NCBI RefSeq assembly: GCF_031844845.1 | Contig: NZ_JAVRMB020000305.1 | Span: forward strand, 1-64,000 | Direction of reading: 5' to 3' | DNA: 64,000 nucleotides | Source: Endozoicomonas sp031844845 | GTDB taxonomy: Bacteria; Pseudomonadota; Gammaproteobacteria; Pseudomonadales; Endozoicomonadaceae | Part shown: positions 1 through 7,684 of the stretch, one piece after another | Numbering within the stretch: the stretch's first letter is position 1 | Layout of the letters: the number at the start of each line of letters is the position of its first letter | Translations under genes and position numbers: made by a program | The notes under the pieces: model-generated | Database searches by the model: none | The model's input: only the letters and a program-made list of their open reading frames with translations | What the model was told of the DNA's origin: nothing

Positions 1-477
1 GTTTTCATCCCTGCCGATGGTGAATTTGCACTTGAAAAGCCAAAGTCAAAAGTGTCTGAAGTATTTTCCAATAACGATAACAGGGTCGTAGCAGTGTTTT
101 TAACATCAATGGTAGCTTTAATAAGATCAGGTACACCAATAAAAACCGGCCTATTACTCAAACCTCTACAATGCCCTGGACAAAACCCCGATGAGTCCAT
201 TCCGTTCAGTCGGCAATACTACTTTGAGTTAGTCGACTGGAGTGGAAGAATACTCAAAGCTGGAAAACGGGGAGCCATTCCCGGTGATACGCCTCCCATT
301 CTGACCCGACTGGATATAAATGAAGAAGAATGGCTAAAAACCGTAGGCTGGAATAATCGTTTCAGACGTGCGGTTGGTAAATTGGCCGCAATGAAAGCCT
401 TCGCTGAAAAGCAAGGACAGCAGTGGTTTCAGGGTACTCTTGCTTGTCGCCGGTTGTACTCATCGGCACCATTGTAA
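1..477 (+). CDS. C-terminal part of a Y1 (IS200/REP-associated) transposase-like protein, cut by the window edge
   Basis: The frame is open from base 1, so the start lies outside the window; a GTG at 52 is only an internal candidate. The C-terminal part resembles the tail found after the HUH/Y1 domain in REP-associated transposase-like proteins: an ELVDWSGR segment, then KRGAIP, then PPILTRL, then a WL...FRRAVG stretch. The catalytic HUH and tyrosine motifs would lie upstream and cannot be seen. It is followed by about 200 bp without a gene and then another transposase remnant, so this corner of the window is a mobile-element scar. Family call is from remembered motif order, not from alignment. 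Confidence 0.6.
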   Translation, partial: VFIPADGEFALEKPKSKVSEVFSNNDNRVVAVFLTSMVALIRSGTPIKTGLLLKPLQCPGQNPDESIPFSRQYYFELVDWSGRILKAGKRGAIPGDTPPILTRLDINEEEWLKTVGWNNRFRRAVGKLAAMKAFAEKQGQQWFQGTLACRRLYSSAPL

Positions 478-720
478 AACTGATTTCTTTAAGCCTGATT
501 GATTAAACCGCACTCCGTTGCCATGTAGCGCTGGTTCAGCCTGCGCCAACCAGAATCCTGTCTGTTAGTTTTTATCCAAAAGCTGGATTTACCCCCCAAT
601 AGTAATGTCTGAATCACTTGGATTCAGGGATGGTTAATACTGAGGATGATTGATTTGTTAGTTTTTTATAGAGACAAGAAAAGGACACCCACTAAAATAT
701 CCATACTTAAACAATGGATA

Positions 721-770
721 GATTTATGGATGTCCTTTATTTGCGCCGATTTATGGATGTCCTTTATTTG
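721..770. repeat. 23-bp tandem direct repeat at the broken end of the ISL3-like element
   Basis: Two identical 23-bp copies begin at 721 and 748 (period 27 bp) and contain TTATGGATGTCCTTTATTTG. A third copy, identical over 21 bp, lies at 1582-1602 in the same orientation. The second copy supplies the last codons (GHP) and the stop of the transposase fragment. Confidence 0.85.
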
Positions 771-1464
771 CTGCAAGTTCTCCAATGACTTTTACGTAGG
801 GTTTCCACATATCTGAACAGACAAACTCCAGCTGCTTACTTCTGGACTCTGTGAAGAACTCGAAAAAGCTGCGAATAGTTTTCTCTGTTCGCTCCTCACC
901 AATCCACAATAAGCGCGTATAACCGCGGTCAATCTGGTAAACAACGGTGAGGTACTTATGACCTAACTGGTATGCTATCTCATCAATACCGATGGCTTTT
1001 ATTTTGTCCAGGCATCGATGTTTAAGTCCCCAGTCCACTATATATTCAACAGAATGAAAGACCTTTTCCCATGAGGTATTAAAGGTCTCAGCTACTTCCT
1101 TCCACGACATCTTCCTTGCCCAAAATGCAAGGAATTGCATATACGCTTTGGTAAGCTCATTTTTACCTTGGGCCCATGGAACCTCCTCAACCTTTACGCC
1201 ACAGGTGGGGCAATTAACTCGACGCATCTGATAAAGGAGAAAGGTTCTGTAACCCCATATTGGGATGAACTCAAACCGGCGTATATTTAGTTGGTCATAC
1301 CCAGGTGTTGGCTTCTGACAACCAGAACAGATAGCCAGTCCATTCTTTCTGGGAACCACCATGATATCGAGCACTTCAGCACCTTGATGGATGACAAGCT
1401 CCACTGATTGATAAACAAATGACTTGAATTTGTGGCATTTATTGAGGAGAGTCTTTATAAGCAT
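751..1464 (-). pseudogene. Truncated ISL3-family transposase
   Basis: The protein has the ISL3 layout: an N-terminal zinc-binding region with CSGCQ (about residue 47) and CPTCG (about 86), a helix-turn-helix-like stretch, then a DDE domain beginning with GIDEIAYQLGHKYLTVVYQID and a second acidic site at CSDMW. It stops at 237 residues, whereas ISL3 transposases are usually about 400 or more, and the third catalytic acidic residue is missing. The reading frame ends inside a 23-bp repeat, so the C-terminus was replaced by element-end sequence. It cannot be an active transposase. The family call is confident; the exact subfamily is not. Confidence 0.8.
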
Positions 1465-1632
1465 CTGCCGGGCCTTCTGTTGTTTTTCAGTTCACAGCTA
1501 AAAAACATACAGAAGTTTTCGGCAGGTGCTTTCCTACCTAAAATTCACTCAATTTACCCACAGATATCCCTGAAGAGCCTAATTTATGGATGTCCTTTAT
1601 TTCTCTTTATTTCTTGGGAATATCGGTCATAA

Positions 1633-1654
1633 CTGGCTCACTAAACTGAGCCAG
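1633..1654 (-). terminator. Stem-loop downstream of yqhA
   Basis: A perfect 8-bp stem (CTGGCTCA / TGAGCCAG) with a 6-nt loop lies 25 bp past the yqhA stop. There is no long T tract, so it is only a candidate terminator. Confidence 0.45.
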
Positions 1655-1678
1655 CATAAATTCAGTGGGAGGAGACGG

Positions 1679-2194
1679 TTACAGAGAGGTATCAATCGCT
1701 GTCTTTTTCTTATGAAGCATGAGGTCGAGCAAGCCCATAAAGAAAGCAGACGCCACAAATGTCAGGTGCATAAGAACAGCCCACATTAGCTTGTCATTGG
1801 GAATATTTCCTGCATTCATAAAAACTTTCAGCAAATGGATAGAAGATATGGCGACAATGGAGGCCGCAACCTTTGCTTTAAGAGAGCCCGTATCCATTTT
1901 GCCAAGCCAGCTTAATTTATCAGACTCTTTCTCAACATCAATCTTGGAAACAAAATTTTCATAACCTGCATACATCACCATCACAATCAGCCCACCCACC
2001 AACGCCACATCAATCAGTGTGAGTGCCTTAAGGGTCACGTCATTCTCATTCATGCTGAAAACGTTTAAAACGAGATAGACAGCACTCTGAAAGAATTCAA
2101 TCAGCAGAGCCACCAGAACAAGACTTAGCCCGAGATAAATCGGAGCCAGCAGCCAGCGGGCAGAATAGAGCACTTTTTCGAACAGTTTTTCCAT
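1679..2194 (-). CDS. yqhA: YqhA/UPF0114 family inner-membrane protein
   Basis: The 171-residue protein closely follows E. coli YqhA: it begins with MEKLFEKVLYSARWLLAP, has a second hydrophobic block around the LVGGLIVMVMYAGYENFVS segment, the strongly conserved LGKMDTGSLKAKVAASIVAI stretch, and a last membrane segment near the C-terminus. Four membrane helices are likely (roughly residues 10-38, 57-77, 107-127, 138-158). The family has no assigned biochemical role. It stands alone between the insertion-sequence remnant and the divergently transcribed pepsin gene. Confidence 0.92.
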   Translation of the reverse strand: MEKLFEKVLYSARWLLAPIYLGLSLVLVALLIEFFQSAVYLVLNVFSMNENDVTLKALTLIDVALVGGLIVMVMYAGYENFVSKIDVEKESDKLSWLGKMDTGSLKAKVAASIVAISSIHLLKVFMNAGNIPNDKLMWAVLMHLTFVASAFFMGLLDLMLHKKKTAIDTSL

Positions 2195-2374
2195 AAGGCA
2201 GCCAGATCAGTAAGTACAGCAATAAATTTTTGCAGAATACTACCACAATTCCGGCAGTTGCGGTGATATGGCGCGATATTAAAGAGCCCTATTCGAGAAT
2301 ACGACAGTAAGCAACTAACTTGTACAGGTGCTCCCCCAATTTACCGTCAAATTCTTTGCAAACCGAATGGCCCC

Positions 2375-3634
2375 ATGAAAACAGTTCCAGCTACATCAAT
2401 TTCTTTGTTGATCTTCTCACAGACGCTGCTCACCTACGCGGATGTAATCAGTCAGACCCCCATGGAACAGCAGATATCATCTCCGTCCAAAAGAGCCTGC
2501 ATCCAGATTCTTGAGCCGCCCCCGGAACACAATATCAACAGCATCGAACTACTCACCCACGCACTGGAGCCGGGTGAAATTGCCCTTACCGATAACCACA
2601 ACACCCAATACTACGGTACATTTTTTATAGGTAACCCGAACCAGAAGTTCGACGGGATTCTGGATACCGGTTCAGGAAAAATCTGGGTACCGGACAAGCA
2701 CTGCTTTTTCGTGGCTTGCCGGGGCAAGGAAATATTTTATCCCGAACTCAGCCAGTCATTCTCAACGGACTACCAGGGCCTCTCAATACAGTATGGATCC
2801 GGCAGTATGCAGGGCTACAGAGGGTATGACACGGTTACTCTGGGGGATATCCCTGTTGCTGATCAGGAGATTGGCCTGGCGACCTGGCTTTCTGATAGCT
2901 TTCAGAACACACCTTTTGATGGCATCTTTGGCCTTGCCTACAAGAGCCCTGCCGACGACCCGATGACATTGTGGATGGATAATGCCGTTCTGCAGGGACG
3001 GATTCCGAAAGCGATGTTCTCTTTTTACCTGAGCAATACACCTGCCAACGGAGCCAGTCGCCTGATTATCGGCGAACCGGATCCGTACTATTACCGGGGA
3101 GAAATCAACTGGCACCCGATACTATCACTGAATACGGGGAGCCCCATGGATGTCTATTACAATATTACCTTTGACGGCATCCGCATCAACGACCGGAACA
3201 TCCCCCTTAGCTGTCAGCACCAGGGTAACTGCAGAGCCATTATCGACTCGGGCACCTCCCTGATTGTCGGGCCAGCGAATGACGTATTCACAATTCTTAA
3301 TGCCCTGCAGCTGAATCCGGATTGCACCAATTTGCATGAACAGCCATCACTGACCTTTACCATCGGTGGCCAGAATTACACCGTACCTCCCGAGTTTTAT
3401 GTGGTTAAGCAGGTTGACTGGTGGGGACAGGAGCAATGCGTAGTCGGGCTGGCACCGGGCAATAAAGACTTCTGGATATTGGGTGATGCTTTTATGCGGG
3501 CATTCTATGTGGTATTTGACAAGACAGAGGGGCGCGTTGGCTTTGCCAGACTGGCAAAACACCTGAGCACACCGAAGGCGTTAAGAAAGTACTTTACCTC
3601 CCGGGCGCTGACAGGTTCAGGCCCGGCACAGTAA
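2375..3634 (+). CDS. Secreted pepsin-like (family A1) aspartic endopeptidase
   Basis: A 419-residue two-lobed aspartic protease of the eukaryotic pepsin/cathepsin D type. The first catalytic motif is DTGS at residues 97-100 and the second is DSGT at 291-294. The flap tyrosine is Tyr140 in IQYGSGS and the conserved Trp is at 103 in KIWVP. Cysteines sit where pepsin has its three disulfides: Cys110-Cys115, Cys280-Cys286 and Cys317-Cys355. An N-terminal hydrophobic stretch (about residues 5-22) looks like a signal peptide, followed by about 55 residues that could be a short prosegment. The conserved DFWILGDAFMR segment near residue 365 is also present. Family A1 is common in eukaryotes and rare in bacteria. 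It stands as a single gene between yqhA (divergent) and uspE. The protein is probably exported, since disulfides need an oxidising compartment; the substrate is unknown. A transferred origin is plausible but unproven. Confidence 0.93.
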   Translation: MKTVPATSISLLIFSQTLLTYADVISQTPMEQQISSPSKRACIQILEPPPEHNINSIELLTHALEPGEIALTDNHNTQYYGTFFIGNPNQKFDGILDTGSGKIWVPDKHCFFVACRGKEIFYPELSQSFSTDYQGLSIQYGSGSMQGYRGYDTVTLGDIPVADQEIGLATWLSDSFQNTPFDGIFGLAYKSPADDPMTLWMDNAVLQGRIPKAMFSFYLSNTPANGASRLIIGEPDPYYYRGEINWHPILSLNTGSPMDVYYNITFDGIRINDRNIPLSCQHQGNCRAIIDSGTSLIVGPANDVFTILNALQLNPDCTNLHEQPSLTFTIGGQNYTVPPEFYVVKQVDWWGQEQCVVGLAPGNKDFWILGDAFMRAFYVVFDKTEGRVGFARLAKHLSTPKALRKYFTSRALTGSGPAQ

Positions 3635-3808
3635 TGTTTAAGAGAAAGCCGCTGCGAGTAAACCGGACAGCGGTTTATTATTTATCCCACAACTTTCACA
3701 TACTCCTAACAGCACAGCGTCTTATTGACAGAGATCATAAAAACATCAGTTAATCTCATGCATGATGGTATCAAAAGAAACGAAATTTTCAGCAAGAAGG
3801 AGAGACAT

Positions 3809-4669
3809 ATGCGTGGAATCACCAAAGTTTTGGCCGTTGTTGATACCAGAAAGGACCAACAGATTGCTCTGCAGAGGGCCAGCCAGATCTGCCGGGTAAC
3901 CGGTGCTGCGCTGCACATTCTTGCACCTAACCCAAAAGCAGGTGTCGAATCCATGGCTCGCCTGGAAGCGCTGGCTGAACCTCTTATGGCAGAAGGTCAG
4001 GAAGTCTATCTTCATGAAACATGGAATGACTCTGTTATCGAGACCATTATTCATGTTCGCCAGATGGAACGCTGCCATCTTGTTGTCAAGGATGCCAAGC
4101 TGATTACCGCCCTGCAAAAAGCATTCAGCACTCCGGAAGACTGGAGCCTGCTCCGTCGCTGCAGAGTCCCTGTACTGCTGGTTCAATCTGACAGTGACTG
4201 GAGTAAGGGTACTATTCTTGCTGCTGTTAATGCAGACCCAAAAGATCATTATCACAGCGTTCTCAACCAGGCCATCCTGCAATATGCCACAGATATTGCC
4301 GATGAGTTCTCCGCAGAACTTCACCTGGCGACAGCATACCCAACCACCATGCTCGCTATTCAGGACCATGGAGACGGCCGGACCGACAAGCACAATTACG
4401 AAAAGCACTGCAAGGAATACGCCCGGGAATTCAAACTGAATGAAGATCAGTTCCATATTGAACCTGGCCCAACCGAGACCATGATTCCTGCACTTCTGAA
4501 AGAAATTGATGCAAAACTGCTGATTCTGGGCACCCATGCAAGAACAGGCATTAGTGCAATTGCTATTGGCAACACCGCAGAACAGCTCATTTCCGAGGTG
4601 AAAACTGATATTCTGGTTCTTCAGCCCAAACATCATATGATCCCGCTGGAACGCGAGCTGAGTCACTGA
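3809..4669 (+). CDS. uspE: Tandem universal stress protein, UspE-like
   Basis: The start at 3809 is chosen because AAGGAG lies 6-7 bases upstream; a longer in-frame start at 3725 has no ribosome site. The 286-residue product has two Usp domains, the layout of UspE. The first begins ITKVLAVVDTRKDQQIALQRA; the second ends with a GTHARTG...GNTAEQL loop that resembles the nucleotide-binding loop of ATP-binding Usp proteins, then DILVLQPK. UspE-type proteins are cytoplasmic and induced by starvation or stress; their biochemical function is not settled. A strong stem-loop follows the gene. Confidence 0.88.
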   Translation: MRGITKVLAVVDTRKDQQIALQRASQICRVTGAALHILAPNPKAGVESMARLEALAEPLMAEGQEVYLHETWNDSVIETIIHVRQMERCHLVVKDAKLITALQKAFSTPEDWSLLRRCRVPVLLVQSDSDWSKGTILAAVNADPKDHYHSVLNQAILQYATDIADEFSAELHLATAYPTTMLAIQDHGDGRTDKHNYEKHCKEYAREFKLNEDQFHIEPGPTETMIPALLKEIDAKLLILGTHARTGISAIAIGNTAEQLISEVKTDILVLQPKHHMIPLERELSH

Positions 4670-4682
4670 TTTAACCGCCATT

Positions 4683-4707
4683 GCCTGTCAGTATTGTACT
4701 GGCAGGC
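4683..4707 (+). terminator. Stem-loop after uspE
   Basis: An 11-bp stem (GCCTGTCAGTA / TACTGGCAGGC, one G-T pair) with a TTG loop starts 13 bp past the uspE stop. The following sequence is CCATAAAA, without a T tract, so termination is likely but not certain. Confidence 0.6.
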
Positions 4708-4874
4708 CCATAAAAACTTCACCACAAACGGCAACGAAACCGGATAAAGCGCTTAAAAGCTTCTATATTGTCTTATCAAGGCTTTTTTCTCCCTTCGACT
4801 GTTATTTAAGTAAACGATAAATCCTCAGGCTGATTGTGTTTCAGCACCTGCTCAGGACTTTACCCATTTGATTT

Positions 4875-5010
4875 GGAGTTGCTACGGGTTGACAAGGGAG
4901 CGAAGCTTTTAGGTTCTCGGACCCTCGGGTTCCGGGAACTTAGATTCACTAAGTGACCAGACTGGGCTGACGCTCCAGTAAACGAGCGCAGCCAGCAGAA
5001 TAGCAACTTC
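4875..5010 (+). ncRNA. Candidate structured RNA: closed multi-stem domain between uspE and hup
   Basis: In a 400-bp gene-free stretch, GGAGTTGCTA (4875-4884) pairs with TAGCAACTTC (5001-5010), ten base pairs including one G-U, and encloses three local hairpins. The first, 4913-4939, has 11 pairs and one mismatch. The second, 4939-4953, is CTTAG / CTAAG around ATTCA. The third, 4965-4993, pairs GGCTG and CGCTC with GAGCG and CAGCC around one bulged A. GAGCGAAGC occurs twice (4899, 5036). I do not recognise an Rfam class: it is not 6S, tmRNA, RNase P, or a riboswitch I know. It could be a small RNA, a hup leader element or a repeat. The strand is unproven. Confidence 0.35.
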
Positions 5011-5112
5011 AAAGGCGACGGGTATACCCTGGGCCGAGCGAAGCCAGAAGCTGATCACTCATGTTTTCTGGTATTTTCTTTCCACATAACTGGTAATCCC
5101 CTGAGACTGGAT

Positions 5113-5385
5113 ATGAACAAGAAAGAACTGGTTGAGCAAGTCGCTGAACAAGCAAACCTGCCACGCAGCAAGGCCGAACTGGTGGTCAACGCCTTTATCA
5201 GTAACACGCAGGAAACGCTGGCTAGTGGAGATATCGTTCAACTCATTGGTTTTGGCACATTTTCAGTAGCGGACCGCGCGGCCAGAAAGGGGCGGAATCC
5301 CCAGACAGGGGAAGAAATTCATATCCCCGCCTGTAAGCTTCCGCAATTCAAACCCGGTAATAAATTTCGGGAAATGATCAAATAA
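5113..5385 (+). CDS. hup: HU-family nucleoid DNA-binding protein
   Basis: A 90-residue HU/IHF-fold protein starting MNKKELVEQVAEQ. It has the conserved core IGFGTFSVADRAARKGRNPQ, in which the arm that enters the DNA minor groove begins, followed by TGEEI and a C-terminal FKPGNKFREMI. The length and the RNPQTGEEI wording match HU rather than IHF. HU binds and bends DNA without strong sequence preference and organises the nucleoid. It is a single gene. A weak SD-like run lies upstream, and a structured noncoding stretch precedes it. Confidence 0.93.
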   Translation: MNKKELVEQVAEQANLPRSKAELVVNAFISNTQETLASGDIVQLIGFGTFSVADRAARKGRNPQTGEEIHIPACKLPQFKPGNKFREMIK

Positions 5386-5445
5386 CCTGACTGATACATA
5401 AGAGAACACCAGGGTGCCCAGGCATAGAAGCCAGGCATCTGGTCA

Positions 5446-5470
5446 TTAAAAAAGCGCCAGTATGGCGCTT
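5446..5470 (-). terminator. Rho-independent terminator of the XRE regulator gene
   Basis: AAGCGCCA / TGGCGCTT, an 8-bp stem with a 3-nt loop, is followed on the minus strand by TTTTTT. It lies 25 bp past the stop of the minus-strand XRE gene and could also stop hup transcripts from the other side. Confidence 0.8.
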
Positions 5471-5494
5471 CAGCTTACAACACCCATAACACGC

Positions 5495-5860
5495 TCAAGC
5501 CATGGCTTGTATCATGTTAAGAAGGGCTCTCTTCTTCATCAGATTCATTCGATAAAGCTGATTAATAATTTCACCATCCACCTCTGAATCGCAAATGGTG
5601 TCACTAACCTGAACCAGATACTGGTTCCCTCGCCCAGTGGCCAGCCATTCAAAAGAAATTTCAAGAATCTCTGCCATTTTGCGTAGATTACCCAGACTGG
5701 GGCTACTCATGCTGGTCTCCCATTGAGCCAGTGCACTTCTGGATACACCAATCAAGTCGGCCAAAGCCTGCTGCGAGAACTTCTTATCCTTACGGGAGCA
5801 CAAAATCCTTGTTGTCAGATTCATCCTTGGATACTCAGGAAAGGTCAGGAACAACGTCAT
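5495..5860 (-). CDS. XRE-family (Cro/CI-type) transcriptional regulator
   Basis: The first two thirds form an XRE helix-turn-helix domain: FSQQALADLIGVSRSALAQW is the HTH core, followed by SSPSLGNLRKMAEILEISFEWLATG, the usual closing helices. About 45 further residues follow without a recognised domain. The start is uncertain: ATG at 5860 gives 121 residues, and an internal ATG at 5824 gives 109 starting MNLTTRIL, which fits XRE proteins better, but neither has a good ribosome site. Targets are unknown. Upstream at 5938-5959 is a short tandem repeat of ATCGTGAGGAA. Confidence 0.8.
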   Translation of the reverse strand: MTLFLTFPEYPRMNLTTRILCSRKDKKFSQQALADLIGVSRSALAQWETSMSSPSLGNLRKMAEILEISFEWLATGRGNQYLVQVSDTICDSEVDGEIINQLYRMNLMKKRALLNMIQAMA

Positions 5861-5999
5861 TCATAAATACATTTGATTGCAATACATGAGCATTCAATCA
5901 CTTTTCATTATAAAAATGATTCGACCATTTCAGAAAAATCGTGAGGAAATCGTGAGGAAAAATACTGACTGGCGGAAAGATCAGCAACATTAAGCTCGT

Positions 6000-6115
6000 T
6001 GCCCGCTATCCGTTGTCCGTTGCCCGAAAAAGCACGAGTGACTCCTGCTTTTTCGGACTACGGACATCGGACCACGTTCGTTGAAATGGGCAAGTTATTT
6101 AAGGACAGTTGCTTA
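6000..6115. repeat. MITE-like repeat, copy A, ending on the stop codon of the nucleoside transporter gene
   Basis: The core is a long hairpin (about 6009-6072): an inner perfect arm CCGAAAAAGCA / TGCTTTTTCGG and an outer arm TCCGTTGTCCGT / ACGGACATCGGA. The right end, GGCAAGTTATTTAAGGACAG, matches the ends of copies at 14.2 kb and 52.3 kb. No matching left end was found, so this copy is partial or diverged. The terminal TTA is the complement of the stop codon of the 6113-7363 gene. Confidence 0.65.
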
Positions 6116-7363
6116 AAGGGTAAACATTAATCCTGCGATGGTAGCACTCATCAGGTTAGACAGCGTACCGGCAGCTACTGCCTTGATACCCATACGGGCA
6201 ATATCCTGACGACGGTGGGGAGCCATAACCCCGAGACCACCCAGCAGGATAGCGATAGAAGACAGGTTGGCAAAGCCACACAGAGCGAAGGTAACAATGA
6301 TCTGGGTCCGGGCAGACAGCACTTCAACACCTGCCGCCACAGCCGCTTCAGGATTCAGATATTGTACAAAGTCCATGTAGGCAACGAACTCGTTCACCAC
6401 CACTTTCTGGCCGATAAAACTGCCTGCAGTGATGACCTCATTCATCGGTACACCAATAAGAAACGCCAGTGGGCTGAACAGGTACCCCAGAATCATCTCA
6501 AGGCTCAGCTCCGGATAACCAAAGAAGCCACCAGCCCAGCCCATAATACCGTTAACCATGGCAATCAGGGCAATAAACGCCAACAGCATCGCACCGACGT
6601 TGGCAGCCAGCTTCAGACCGGAGGAGGCACCGGAAGCAGCAGCATCAATCACGTTGACGGGTTTTTCAGTATCGCCTTCTTCATCAGACAACTCAGAATC
6701 ATCGGGTGTATCGGTTTCAGGCTTAATGATTTTTGCCATCAACAGACCACCGGGAGCCGCCATGAAACTGGCAGCAACCAGGTATTTCAGCTCAACACCC
6801 ATACCGGCATAACCAGCCAGAATTGAACCGGCCACTGAAGCCAGACCACCAACCATCACCGCAAACAGTTCAGAGTTAGTCATACGACCAATGTAAGGTC
6901 TGATCACCAGAGGAGCTTCTGTCTGCCCCACAAAAACATTGGCAGTCGCTGACAGGGATTCTGTACGACTGGTACCCAGTAGTTTTTGCAACCCCCCGCC
7001 CAGAATGATCACCACTTTCTGCATGATGCCCAGATAGTAAAGAACCGCAACGAGGGAGGAGAAGAAGATGATGATTGGCAGAACATTAATGGCAAAAATA
7101 AAGCCCACTTTGAAGTTGCCAAGATCACCAAACAGGAAACCAATACCCTGGTTGGCATAATTGATGACATTACTCACCGCGTTGGAGACGCCACCCAGGA
7201 TCTCCTGCCCCATCGGCACATAGAGAACGAGAGCACCAAGACCCGCCTGAATGGCAAAAGCGCCACCGACCGTTCTCAGATTGATGGCTTTTCGGTTATC
7301 CGACAGGAGAAAAGCGATTGCCAGAAGACTGACAATGCCCACCAGACTCATAAATATTTCCAT
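6113..7363 (-). CDS. Concentrative nucleoside transporter (CNT/NupC family)
   Basis: A 416-residue integral membrane protein very like the Vibrio cholerae CNT transporter of known structure. It begins with MSLVGIVSLLAIAFLLSDNRKAINLRT and contains the re-entrant-loop and binding motifs GQTEAPLVIRP (about residue 150) and GVPMNEVITAGSFIGQK (about 310), then ALCGFANLSSIAILLGGLG. A central hydrophilic acidic insert (about residues 205-235) is also seen in the Vibrio protein. CNT proteins couple nucleoside uptake to a sodium or proton gradient across the inner membrane. The gene is monocistronic. Its stop codon is supplied by the end of a MITE-like repeat. Two identical 12-bp repeats lie about 100 bp upstream. 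Confidence 0.93.
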   Translation of the reverse strand: MEIFMSLVGIVSLLAIAFLLSDNRKAINLRTVGGAFAIQAGLGALVLYVPMGQEILGGVSNAVSNVINYANQGIGFLFGDLGNFKVGFIFAINVLPIIIFFSSLVAVLYYLGIMQKVVIILGGGLQKLLGTSRTESLSATANVFVGQTEAPLVIRPYIGRMTNSELFAVMVGGLASVAGSILAGYAGMGVELKYLVAASFMAAPGGLLMAKIIKPETDTPDDSELSDEEGDTEKPVNVIDAAASGASSGLKLAANVGAMLLAFIALIAMVNGIMGWAGGFFGYPELSLEMILGYLFSPLAFLIGVPMNEVITAGSFIGQKVVVNEFVAYMDFVQYLNPEAAVAAGVEVLSARTQIIVTFALCGFANLSSIAILLGGLGVMAPHRRQDIARMGIKAVAAGTLSNLMSATIAGLMFTL

Positions 7364-7458
7364 GGGATCAGGTTACCTTCAATGGATGATCAGACCCGAC
7401 CAGTCACACATTCGGTCAGAGGGCTAAAAAAATCCCGAGAATTGTATAACCTGATTTA

Positions 7459-7502
7459 CAAAAACAGAACCGTTATCTGACACAACTGTTCAAAAACAGA
7501 AC
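7459..7502 (-). promoter_or_regulatory. 12-bp direct repeat upstream of the nucleoside transporter
   Basis: CAAAAACAGAAC occurs at 7459-7470 and again at 7491-7502, exactly 32 bp apart (about three helical turns). They lie 96-139 bp upstream of the transporter start, next to a TATACA box (minus strand, near 7445-7450). They may be regulator sites; no known consensus was recognised. The rest of 7364-7684 holds no convincing gene. Confidence 0.35.
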
Positions 7503-7684
7503 AACTTCTGAGCAAAACATTGAGCCAAATCAAGAGAAGGAAAATAACCTGCACGCTGATCGGCAACTATCTATTGAATAATAATTTTGATCGTGCATTC
7601 AAAAAAATAGCTGCCAATAGAAACAAATATTTCAGACTTTCCCAGCATACAACAGAAGACCACTGCATGTGGTCAACATCAAAG

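Larger units (their letters stand above)
681..1604 (-). mobile_element. ISL3-like insertion sequence remnant with imperfect terminal repeats
   Basis: A truncated transposase gene lies between related end sequences. The left edge (681-696) reads AAGGACACCCACTAAA on the plus strand. The right edge (1582-1602) reads AAATAAAGGACATCCATAAA on the minus strand, so the two form an imperfect inverted pair. Two further right-type copies stand in tandem at 721-743 and 748-770, immediately at the broken 3' end of the transposase gene. This suggests an internal deletion that joined the transposase to a copy of the element end. Exact boundaries and target duplications are not resolved. Confidence 0.5.

Noticed and set aside
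3746..4681. A 311-codon minus-strand open frame opposite uspE
   Set aside because: The plus-strand uspE has a good ribosome site and two recognisable Usp domains; the opposite frame shows none.
1..5900. A prophage or integrative element spanning the transposase remnants and the pepsin gene
   Set aside because: No integrase, phage structural gene, tRNA junction or flanking direct repeat was found; yqhA, uspE and hup in between look like ordinary chromosomal genes.
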